A stretch of DNA of 64,000 nt. It comes from JASHPR01 sp963833885 (GTDB lineage Bacteria; Actinomycetota; Actinomycetes; Streptosporangiales; Streptosporangiaceae). Each line of letters starts with the position of its first letter. Within the stretch, counting starts at the first letter, position 1. The notes below the pieces were generated by a model, which worked only from the letters and a program-made list of their open reading frames with translations, made no database searches and was not told where the DNA came from. The stretch covers positions 1 through 64,000 of the forward strand of contig CAWHZU010000002.1 of assembly GCA_963833885.1 (NCBI GenBank). The letters are read 5' to 3'. The position numbers were made by a program, and so were the translations under genes. Shown here one piece after another: positions 18,460 to 25,140 of the stretch.

Positions 18460-19241
18460 GACCGTGCTCCCTCGCCGGCTCCGGCCGGCAGCCGCCCCAG
18501 CGCGAGCAGCAGCGCATGCAGGATGCTGAACGGCGTCGGCGGTGCGCCCGGCAGCCAGACGTCGACCGGCACGACGGCGCCGATCCCCCCGGTCACCCCG
18601 TACGAGGGGCTGGCGAGCCCGCCGCTCACCGCGTCGGTGCCGACCGCGATCACGATCTTCGGGTCCGGCATCGCGTCATAGGTCTGCCGCAGCGGCTCGG
18701 TCATCCCCCGCGCCCCGGCCCCGGTGACCAGCAGGATGTCCGCGTGCCGGGGGCTCGCGGTCAGGAAGATGCCGAGCCGGTGCGCGTCGTAGACCGGGTT
18801 GAACAGGGCCAGGATCTCCCATTCCTCGGTTCCGTCCGACCCGGCGTCCACGTGCCGCAGGTGCACGGACCGGCGGAGCGCGGACGTTTTGGTCTTCAGG
18901 CCGTTACGCAGCGCGGCGAGCCGGTCTGGCTTCTCCGCGAACTCGGGAACCACGAGCCCGCCGCGCGACAGGGCGGCGGCGGCCGGTCCGTCGGTCCAGC
19001 CGAACACGTCGGGCCGGGCGGCGACGCAGCGCCCGCACTGCACGCACTTGCCCTGGTCGAGGCGCACCGTGGCGTCCGCCCTGCTGATCGCGCCGGTCGG
19101 GCAGAGCCGGTCGAGCCGGTCACCGGTGTCGGCGGGCGCAACCACCGTGGCCGGCCCGCGCACGGCGGCCGCGTACGGGTCGCGCCTGGCCGGCCAGCGC
19201 GTGGTGACCACGCCGTCGCGAAGACCTCGCAGTGCCCACAT
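18456..19241 (-). CDS. single-cluster ferredoxin domain fused to cysteine-less NuoB/HyfI-like subunit
   Basis: 261 residues. The N-terminal part (about 40-80) is a ferredoxin with Cys47 (LCPTGAI) plus CVQCGRC (Cys66, 69, 72), enough for one [4Fe-4S] cluster; the second cluster is missing (AARP where ACP is expected). Residues 124-250 align with the small subunit of group-4 hydrogenases (RSVHLRHVDAGS, SPRHADILLVTG, AMPDPKIVIAVG, PVDVWLPGAPP). All four cysteines that hold the proximal/N2 cluster are replaced: GSCNGCE-type by GSDGTEE (Asp136, Glu139), Cys by Val205 and PGCPP by PGAPP (Ala233). It starts at ATG 19241, directly after the upstream stop codon. The fold can be kept but no cluster can bind in this domain. 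Confidence 0.85.
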   Translation of the reverse strand: MWALRGLRDGVVTTRWPARRDPYAAAVRGPATVVAPADTGDRLDRLCPTGAISRADATVRLDQGKCVQCGRCVAARPDVFGWTDGPAAAALSRGGLVVPEFAEKPDRLAALRNGLKTKTSALRRSVHLRHVDAGSDGTEEWEILALFNPVYDAHRLGIFLTASPRHADILLVTGAGARGMTEPLRQTYDAMPDPKIVIAVGTDAVSGGLASPSYGVTGGIGAVVPVDVWLPGAPPTPFSILHALLLALGRLPAGAGEGARS

Positions 19242-20723
19242 CTAGCGCGTCACCCCCGCCACGGACAGCCCGAGACTCGCCTCGATGAACGGGAAGTCGG
19301 TGAGGATGTCACCGGCGAACAACTCGTGCATCAGCACCAGGTTGTGGAACGACGCGGAGCGCGGATGGCACCGGGTGATCAGGGCGGCTTCCAGCCGCAC
19401 GTCATACAGCACCTCGCCCTGCGGAGCCTCGGCCCAGCCGGTCGCGCGGCCGTCGGTCGCGTCGCACTCGGCCCGCAGCGGCCCGTCCGGCGCCTCGGCC
19501 AGTTCGTCGGCCACCTGGCGGAGCAGGTGGAAGGTCTGGGCGACCTCGTCCCAGCGGACCCGCAGCCGGTCCAGCGCATCGCCCGCCGGCCGAGGCGCCG
19601 GTTGATGTAGCCCAAGTGCGGGGTAGGCGTCGTACGGCCGGAACTCGCGGGCGTCGTCGGAATACCCGGACGCCTTGCCGACCGGGCCGAGCGCGCCGTG
19701 CTCGCGGGCGCGCCGCGGGCTGAGCGGGCCGGTGCGGCGCAGCCGGTCCAGGAACGATGCCGTGCCCATCAGCGCGGCGACGTCCGCGGTCACCGCCTTG
19801 TCCAGCTTGCCGATCTCGGAGAGCAGCTCACCGGGCCCGGTCAGCGGCAGCCGGCTGACCCCGCCGGGCACGACCACCCCGCGCCCGAACCTGCTGCCGC
19901 AGGCCTGGCCGACCAGCCGCAGCACGCGCTCCTTGTGCCAGCCGAACCGCGCGGTGGCGACGGCGAGACCGGCGGCGTCGGCGAGCCGGACCGCAACGTC
20001 CAGATGGCAGGCCAGCCGCTCGAGCTCGCCGTGCAGAACCCGGACCAGCGCGGCCGTCCAGGGAACCTCCGCCCCGCAGATCCGTTCCAGCGCGTGGCAG
20101 TACGCGAGCGCGTGCGCCACCGTCGCGGTGCCCTCGACGCGTTCGGCCAGCAGCAGCCCATCGGCCGCGGTCATCCCCTCGAACCGCTTGTCCAGGCCCC
20201 GGTGCTTGTAGAACACCCGCATGTTCAGGTGCGGTATGTCCTCGCCCGGGGTCTCGACCAGGTACTCGATCGACTCGAAGACACCGGAGCGCACCGGGCC
20301 GTGCGGGATCGTGAACAGGCCGGGACCGACGACGTGCAGCGGCAGCGCGCGCGGGTCGGGCTCGATGGCTGCCGGGCCTCCGCTCTCCCCCGGCCTGGGT
20401 CGCAGCGCACCCTCGACCGGCTGCGGCAGCAGCAGCGGCTCGGGGCGCGGATGCCCCTGCGGGATCACGCCGAACATGTCGGCGATCTCCCGCTCGTACC
20501 AGAACGCGGCGCCAAGCAGCGGGGTCAGCGCCGGGTAGCTCGTGGCCGTCGCCGGCAGGATCGTGTCAGCCGCGGTGACGCCGCGGGCGTCGGCCAGGTG
20601 CGCCGACAGCATCAGGCCCTCGGGCCGCGCGGTGCCGAACAGGCCCGCGAACCTGCGGCCGGCGGCCACCTCTTCGGCCAGCCGCTCCCACAGCGTGGTC
20701 AGCGTGTCTGAAACCAGGCTCAC
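19242..20723 (-). CDS. HyfG/NuoCD-like large subunit lacking all [NiFe] cysteines
   Basis: 493 residues, started at GTG 20723, which overlaps the previous stop as GTGA. Residues 1-110 are a NuoC-like domain (WYEREIADMFGV), followed by the NuoD/hydrogenase large-subunit domain (FTIPHGPVRSG, FYKHRGLDKRFEG). In hydrogenases the N-terminal metal motif reads ERVCGIC; here it is ERVEGTA (Glu197, Ala200). The C-terminal DPCxxC is GLSVAG (Ser487, Gly490) in FIEASLGLSVAG. Neither Ni nor Fe could be held. The protein ends right after this motif with no cleavable extension, as expected when no metal is inserted. It fits the energy-converting-hydrogenase-related (Ehr) type of complex rather than a hydrogenase. 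Confidence 0.85.
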   Translation of the reverse strand: MSLVSDTLTTLWERLAEEVAAGRRFAGLFGTARPEGLMLSAHLADARGVTAADTILPATATSYPALTPLLGAAFWYEREIADMFGVIPQGHPRPEPLLLPQPVEGALRPRPGESGGPAAIEPDPRALPLHVVGPGLFTIPHGPVRSGVFESIEYLVETPGEDIPHLNMRVFYKHRGLDKRFEGMTAADGLLLAERVEGTATVAHALAYCHALERICGAEVPWTAALVRVLHGELERLACHLDVAVRLADAAGLAVATARFGWHKERVLRLVGQACGSRFGRGVVVPGGVSRLPLTGPGELLSEIGKLDKAVTADVAALMGTASFLDRLRRTGPLSPRRAREHGALGPVGKASGYSDDAREFRPYDAYPALGLHQPAPRPAGDALDRLRVRWDEVAQTFHLLRQVADELAEAPDGPLRAECDATDGRATGWAEAPQGEVLYDVRLEAALITRCHPRSASFHNLVLMHELFAGDILTDFPFIEASLGLSVAGVTR

Positions 20724-22198
20724 GTGACCGCCCCCAGCTGGTGCACGGCGCGGGATAGCAGCCCGGTCAGCTCCGCCGGGGGATGGACGCCGAGCACGAG
20801 CAGCGCGGCGACCCCCGCGACCACGGGGACCACCATCCAGGCGCTCGGCTCGCCGCGTGGCAGGTCGGCCGCCACCCGGCCGCGCGCAGGGACGAGCAGC
20901 ATCCGGTTCGCGGCCACCGTCAGCCCGAAGAAGGCCAGCGTTACCAGCACGATCAACACGGCTGGCGTCGCGTAACGGGCACTCGAAAAACCGCCCTGAA
21001 CGATCTCGAATTCGCTCCGGAAGATCCCGAACGGCGGCATCGCGCACAGTGCGAGTATCGCGATCCCGAACAGCGGCCCGCTCCACGGCAGCAGGTCAAG
21101 GCCGCCGGATATCCCGGAGATGCGCTTGCTGCCGAACTTGAGCACCAGCACCCCGGCGCCCATGAACGCGTTGCCCTTGGCCGCGGCGTGCGCGAGCACG
21201 TGCAGCAGCACCCCGGCCAGCGCGATCGGGGCGCCGAAGCTCACCCCGATCGCCAGGATGCCCATGTGCTCGACGCTGGAGTAGGCGAGCATCCGCTTCA
21301 CGTCGCGCTGGTCGAGCAGGTAGAGCGCGGCGAGCAGCAGCGACGCAACGCCGAAGACCAGCAGCACGTCGCGGGGGAAGGCCGGGCCGAGCGCTGCCGC
21401 CGCCACCTGGTAGTAGCGCAGGATCGCGTAGAAGCTCACCGCGAGCAGCGAGCCGGACAGCAGCGCGGACACCGGAGTGGGCGCCTCGGAGTGCGCGTCG
21501 GGCAGCCAGGTGTGCACCGGGAACAGCCCCATCTTGGTGCCGAACCCGACCACGGCGAGCACGAACGCCAGCCGCACCGGAGTGTGCGGCAGCCGGGCTC
21601 CCGCGTGCAGCAGCGGGGTGAACGAGAGGTCGTAGTGCTGGCCGAGCACCTGGGCGCCTGCGTAGTAGGTGAAGATCGTCGCGAGCAGCGCCAGGCCGAG
21701 GCCAGCCGACGCGATCAGGATGTACTTCCAGGCCGCCTCGGCTGCGCCGTCGGTGTTCTCGATCGCGACCAGCAGCGCCGAGATCACGGTGGTGACCTCG
21801 ACCGCGATCCACAGCAGCGCCAGGTTGTTCATCATCGGCGCGGCCAGCATCGACCAGGCGAACAGGTTCAGCCCGGTGTAGAAGCGCCGCGAGTACCGGG
21901 AGAAGCCCGGGTCGCGGCTGCGTCGGCTCGGCGCCAGGTAGCCGATCGAGTACACCGCGACCGCGCCGTACAGGAAGCTCGTGGCCATCAGGAACACGAC
22001 ACTGACCGCGTCGATCCGCAGGTAGGACAGGTAGTCGAGGTCCCGGTGCGCGGCCGCGGGAACCAGCGCGAGCACCAGCCCGAAGCAGGCCACCCCGGTG
22101 ACCGCGGTGACCGCCCCGGCCACCCGGTCCGGGGCGCGGAGCGAGACCGCCGCCGCGACGAACGGCAGGATGAGCAGCAGCAGGATGATTGCGAGCAT
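20720..22198 (-). CDS. HyfF/MrpD-like antiporter subunit
   Basis: 492 residues with about 14 TM helices, in the NuoN/MrpD-type family. The channel residues are intact: Glu in WIAVEVTTVISALL, Lys in GFGTKMGLFPVHTWLP followed by the highly conserved HSEAPTPVSALLSG, and Lys in HAAAKGNAFMGAG. Start at ATG 22198, two bases after the stop of the preceding gene; frames further upstream belong to that gene. With the HyfB-like subunit this gives the complex two antiporter-like channels. Confidence 0.88.
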   Translation of the reverse strand: MLAIILLLLILPFVAAAVSLRAPDRVAGAVTAVTGVACFGLVLALVPAAAHRDLDYLSYLRIDAVSVVFLMATSFLYGAVAVYSIGYLAPSRRSRDPGFSRYSRRFYTGLNLFAWSMLAAPMMNNLALLWIAVEVTTVISALLVAIENTDGAAEAAWKYILIASAGLGLALLATIFTYYAGAQVLGQHYDLSFTPLLHAGARLPHTPVRLAFVLAVVGFGTKMGLFPVHTWLPDAHSEAPTPVSALLSGSLLAVSFYAILRYYQVAAAALGPAFPRDVLLVFGVASLLLAALYLLDQRDVKRMLAYSSVEHMGILAIGVSFGAPIALAGVLLHVLAHAAAKGNAFMGAGVLVLKFGSKRISGISGGLDLLPWSGPLFGIAILALCAMPPFGIFRSEFEIVQGGFSSARYATPAVLIVLVTLAFFGLTVAANRMLLVPARGRVAADLPRGEPSAWMVVPVVAGVAALLVLGVHPPAELTGLLSRAVHQLGAVT

Positions 22199-22200
22199 CC

Positions 22201-22914
22201 CTACCCCCGCAGGCTGGTCAGGTCGGCGGTGGACAGCGACTCGGCGCGGCCGTGGTGCACCCGGATCAGCAGCTCGAACACGACGACGGCGACCAGCAGG
22301 TCGAACAGGAACGCCACCTCGAGGATCAGCGGCAGCCCGGCGGCGACGACCAGCGCCGCGAGGGAGATCCCGTTCTCCAGCGACAGGAAGCCGATCGCCT
22401 GCGACGCCACGTCGCGGCGCATGATCATCAGGACGAACGCGACCAGCACCACCGACACCGAAATCTCCAGCGCGGTGATCGGCAGGACGGAACTCTGGAT
22501 GTTCAGGGCGCGGATCGAGAAGAAGCCGAACGCGGCGACCGCGATGGCCAGCAGCACCGTGTTGGCCAGGCTGAGCGACCCGCTGCCGGCGATCTCGGTC
22601 CAGCCAGCCGCCGGCTCGTCCTCGCCTGCCCGGCCAATGCCGCGCAGCAGCCGGCGCAGCACGATCGGCACGATCACGACCTTCAGCGCCGCGGACAGCG
22701 CGGCCAGCACGTACAGGTCCGGCAGGTGGCGCACGGCCGCGACCAGGACCGCGAGCACCGAGATCAGGCCGGACTGCACCGCGTACAGGCGCACCTGGTC
22801 GCGCAGCAGCGCCTGCCGGAACATGCCGAATTCCGCCAGCAGCACGCCGAGCGCGATCACGCTCGAGCCGCCGGAGTAGACGCTCGGCGCGGCGACCGCG
22901 GCCGTGGCCGACAT
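22201..22914 (-). CDS. HyfE-like small membrane subunit
   Basis: 237 residues, six or seven TM helices. It resembles HyfE, in which a NuoK-like core follows extra N-terminal helices. Acidic residues within membrane segments (for example FGMFRQALLRDQVRLYAV and LEISVSVVLVAFVLMIM) are consistent with a NuoK-type role in the ion path. The start codon overlaps the stop of the NuoH-like gene (TGATG). Family assignment relies on size, topology and operon position more than on a sharp motif. Confidence 0.75.
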   Translation of the reverse strand: MSATAAVAAPSVYSGGSSVIALGVLLAEFGMFRQALLRDQVRLYAVQSGLISVLAVLVAAVRHLPDLYVLAALSAALKVVIVPIVLRRLLRGIGRAGEDEPAAGWTEIAGSGSLSLANTVLLAIAVAAFGFFSIRALNIQSSVLPITALEISVSVVLVAFVLMIMRRDVASQAIGFLSLENGISLAALVVAAGLPLILEVAFLFDLLVAVVVFELLIRVHHGRAESLSTADLTSLRG

Positions 22915-23876
22915 CAGCCACCCCCCAGGTAGAGCGTGAACACGCCGAGCACGGCGAGCAGGAACGCAGCGGAAACGAATTCAGTGATCTTGAAAAGACG
23001 CAGCTTGGCGAACGAGTTGTCGATGACGGCCACCACGATCCCCAGCACCACGGCCTTGCCCACCAGCGCCACGATCGCCAGCGCCACGTCCCCGATCTGC
23101 GCGGTGGCGGCCAGGCCCCACGGCGCGACGAACACGTTGAGCAGGATCGTGTAGAGGATTAGCTGCTTCATCCACGAGCCCCACTTCAGCAGCGCGAAGT
23201 AAGGGCCCGAATGCTCGAACGGCCGGGCCTCCTCGATCATCCCGAACTCGTTGGTCCCGGTGTGCGTCTCCACCGGGATCCGGCCGGTCTCGGCCAGGAT
23301 CACCATGAACAGCGCGGCCGCGGCGAGCAGGTGCGCGGGCCGCACGATCTGGCTCGCCGACGAGCGGACGGTGGCGGCCAGCGCGTACGGCAGGTCGGTC
23401 CCGGTCACCAGCGCGACGACGAAGATCACGAACAGCACGACGGGCTCGGTGATCGCGCTGAACGTCTTCGCCCGGCTGGCGCCGAGCTGGGCGTACGGGC
23501 TCCCGGTCTCCGAGGCGGCGATCGCGACCAGGAAGCTGGCCAGCGCGAGGATGAGCCCGCCGCCGAGAATGTCGCCCATGTAGCCGAGCGGCAGCCCGAA
23601 GCTGGTCAGCACCGGGATCAGCAGCGGCACGGTCAGGTAGCACGCCGCTGCACCCACCGGCGCGGCCAGGAACACCCAGCTCGCACCCTCGGGCGCGAGC
23701 GCCTCCTTGTGCAGCAGCTTGGCCAGGTCGTAGTACGGCTGCAGCACCCGGGGACCCCTGCGGCCCTGCAGCCGGGCCTCGACTTTGGCGATCACGCCGG
23801 AGACTCCCGGTGCGGCGACGCCAATGGTCGCGACCTGAAGGAACTGGATGACCGGGATCGGCAGAGCCGGGCTCAC
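22914..23876 (-). CDS. HyfC/NuoH-like membrane anchor subunit
   Basis: 320 residues, eight TM helices, first gene of the operon. NuoH/HyfC signatures are GVIAKVEARLQGRRGPRVLQP (as segments VIAKVEARLQGR and RGPRVLQPYYDLAKLLHKE), and GMIEEARPFEHSGPYFALLKW as the conserved acidic loop that joins the membrane and peripheral arms. The start is GTG 23876 with GGGAG about 11 bases upstream. A strong GC hairpin (23900-23916) lies in the leader. All six genes of the operon overlap or abut, so they should be made as one complex. Confidence 0.88.
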   Translation of the reverse strand: MSPALPIPVIQFLQVATIGVAAPGVSGVIAKVEARLQGRRGPRVLQPYYDLAKLLHKEALAPEGASWVFLAAPVGAAACYLTVPLLIPVLTSFGLPLGYMGDILGGGLILALASFLVAIAASETGSPYAQLGASRAKTFSAITEPVVLFVIFVVALVTGTDLPYALAATVRSSASQIVRPAHLLAAAALFMVILAETGRIPVETHTGTNEFGMIEEARPFEHSGPYFALLKWGSWMKQLILYTILLNVFVAPWGLAATAQIGDVALAIVALVGKAVVLGIVVAVIDNSFAKLRLFKITEFVSAAFLLAVLGVFTLYLGGG

Positions 23877-23899
23877 CGGTCCGCTCCCGCGGCCTGGAC

Positions 23900-23916
23900 A
23901 GGGGGCTGCGCGCCCC
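23900..23916 (-). promoter_or_regulatory. GC hairpin in the operon leader
   Basis: Perfect inverted repeat GGGGGC-TGCGC-GCCCCC ending 24 bases before the GTG start of the NuoH-like gene. It could act as a leader structure affecting translation or as an attenuator; no T-tract follows, so a simple terminator is unlikely. Confidence 0.4.
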
Positions 23917-24000
23917 CGCTATGTTTGCCGGGCTGCTCCGGCACCACGTCTGACACTGACAGCCTCCGTAAGCCAGCCGGTCTCCCGGACTAGGTTGCAG

Positions 24001-24060
24001 AGGCCATTAGCGGACGGTCCCGCGGTTACGGCGAGCCTCATCGCCGACTCCCCATTCTGG
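24001..24060. repeat. repeat A, copy 2
   Basis: 24018-24047 matches 16301-16330 over 30 bases without mismatch, with weaker similarity on both flanks (AGGCCATTAGCG; CCCATTCTGGGGGA). It contains the CGGCGA/TCGCCG hairpin. It lies about 140 bases upstream of the first hydrogenase-like gene, in direct orientation to copy 1. Confidence 0.8.
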
Positions 24061-24107
24061 GGGACAGCCCCCTGCACCTGCAAATTCGGGCGGCTACGCT
24101 GTACCCA

Positions 24108-24159
24108 CCGGCGGAGGGGCCCGCCGTAGACCGCGGATACGCCGCCAACGGTCCCTGCC
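24108..24159 (-). repeat. repeat B, copy 1 (inverted)
   Basis: On the minus strand this 52-base segment starts GGCAGGGACCGTTGGCGGC, identical over 19 bases with 28508-28526, and ends GGCGGGCCCCTCCGCCG, identical over 17 bases with the end of that copy; the middle differs by a few bases around CCGCGGT. It lies between repeat A and the ribosome binding site of the HTH-repeat gene. Confidence 0.75.
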
Positions 24160-24179
24160 AGAGGCAGGAGGTCGGCGGC

Positions 24180-25088
24180 GTGCGCCCGAGCCATGAAGCG
24201 GGCTGCTGCCCGTACGCACAGGCAGCGACCGGTTCGCTGGAACCAGCGTCCGGCCAGTCGGCCCAGCCGTCGGCTGTGAACGCAGCGACGCTGGCCAGCC
24301 ACCTGTACGACTGCGAGGGGCTCTCCACGTACGAGATAGCCAGGGCAGTCGGGATCAGCAGGCAGCGCGTCGGACGCCTGCTGCGAAAGGCAGGAGTGCC
24401 GGTCAAGCCGCGGGGCGCGGGCCGACGACGAGCGCCCGCCCCGCGGCAAGCCGCGCTTACCGACCTTGCGGTACATCTCTACCTGCGCTCGAACCTCTCG
24501 TCCGGCCAGATTTCGGCTCTGATCGGAATGCCCGAACGGACGATCCGTGGCCGGTTGCGCGCACGGGGTGTTCCCATGCGGACGCGCGGACGGTCCAACC
24601 GGGAGGACAGGGCGGCGGCGCCAGTCGAATCGCTCACCCGGCTGTACGTCGGTGCCGGACTCACGGCCGCAGAGACCGGAAGGCGCCTGGGACTGCCCGC
24701 ACGGGTTGTGCTTCGCACCGCACACGATCAGGGCATGCCGGTGCGCATCGGCGGACCGATACCACGTCACGGGCCCAGCGAGATCGAGCTGATCGACGCC
24801 CTGTATGCAGACTCGCTGGTGTGGCGGGCGCTATCCCGGCACGGCATAGCCCGGCGGCCGTCCCCAGGCCCCATCTGGCAGCGCTTCCCCGTCCCGGTGG
24901 ACGTCGGCCCGGAACTGGCGAAGGAGCTCTACGTATCCTGCGGGCTGGGACTGCGCCACGTCGAGCTGATTACCGGCCAGCCGGCCGAGACCATCCGGGC
25001 GCTCTTGCGGGGGCAAGGCATCAAACTGAGACCCCCTGGCGGCAGATCACCCTTCCTGCGCAGATGGCGCGGGAGCCCAGAAGGATAA
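24180..25088 (+). CDS. tandem helix-turn-helix repeat protein
   Basis: A 302-residue basic protein built from repeated HTH modules of about 40 residues, each of the form LY-x6-LS/T-x2-I-x-R-x-hG-h-x7-hLR-x-G-h-x-h-R/K. Good modules lie at residues 38-77 (GLSTYEIARAVGISRQRVG), 95-134 (NLSSGQISALIGMPERTI), 150-189 (GLTAAETGRRLGLPARVV) and 246-284 (GLGLRHVELITGQPAETI); a degenerate one lies near 203-229. GTG 24180 has AGGAGG 8 bases upstream. Single modules of this sort occur in resolvase-type DNA-binding domains, but no catalytic domain is present here. It is divergent from the hydrogenase-like operon and may regulate it, which is inference from position. Confidence 0.75.
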   Translation: MRPSHEAGCCPYAQAATGSLEPASGQSAQPSAVNAATLASHLYDCEGLSTYEIARAVGISRQRVGRLLRKAGVPVKPRGAGRRRAPAPRQAALTDLAVHLYLRSNLSSGQISALIGMPERTIRGRLRARGVPMRTRGRSNREDRAAAPVESLTRLYVGAGLTAAETGRRLGLPARVVLRTAHDQGMPVRIGGPIPRHGPSEIELIDALYADSLVWRALSRHGIARRPSPGPIWQRFPVPVDVGPELAKELYVSCGLGLRHVELITGQPAETIRALLRGQGIKLRPPGGRSPFLRRWRGSPEG

Positions 25089-25140
25089 ATTGGGGCAGAG
25101 CCGCCAATCGCGTGCCTGCCGATTTAGGAGCTTCCCGGCG

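Larger units (their letters stand above)
23877..24179. other. leader/intergenic with hairpins and two repeat elements
   Basis: 303 bases between the divergent NuoH-like and HTH-repeat genes. From the operon side outward it contains the hairpin GGGGGC-TGCGC-GCCCCC (23900-23916), repeat A (24001-24060, with its own hairpin), a second GC hairpin GGGGG-ACA-GCCCC (about 24059-24071) and repeat B (24108-24159). It must hold both promoters, none of which I can define. A 40-codon frame on the minus strand starting in repeat A (ATG 24042) is not convincing as a gene. Confidence 0.6.

Noticed and set aside
16298..18517. 739-codon minus-strand frame over the HyfB-like gene
   Set aside because: Arg/Ala/Gly-rich with no fold; the overlapping frame is a 16-TM protein with conserved channel residues.
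20783..22879. 698-codon plus-strand frame over the HyfE/HyfF-like genes
   Set aside because: Arg/Gln/Glu-rich shadow crossing two well-supported minus-strand genes.
16390..23876. Operon read as NADH dehydrogenase (complex I) or Mrp antiporter
   Set aside because: No NuoE/F/G or NuoA/J subunits for complex I, and NuoH-, NuoCD- and NuoB-like subunits are never part of Mrp; domain order is that of Hyf/Ehr.
16390..23876. Operon read as an active group-4 [NiFe] hydrogenase
   Set aside because: None of the four metal-binding cysteines is present in the large subunit, and no hyp maturation gene or C-terminal processing extension is seen.
23919..24042. 40-codon frame starting with ATGAGGCTCGCC inside repeat A
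   Set aside because: In the other repeat copy the same start is followed by a stop after eight codons, so the frame is not conserved.
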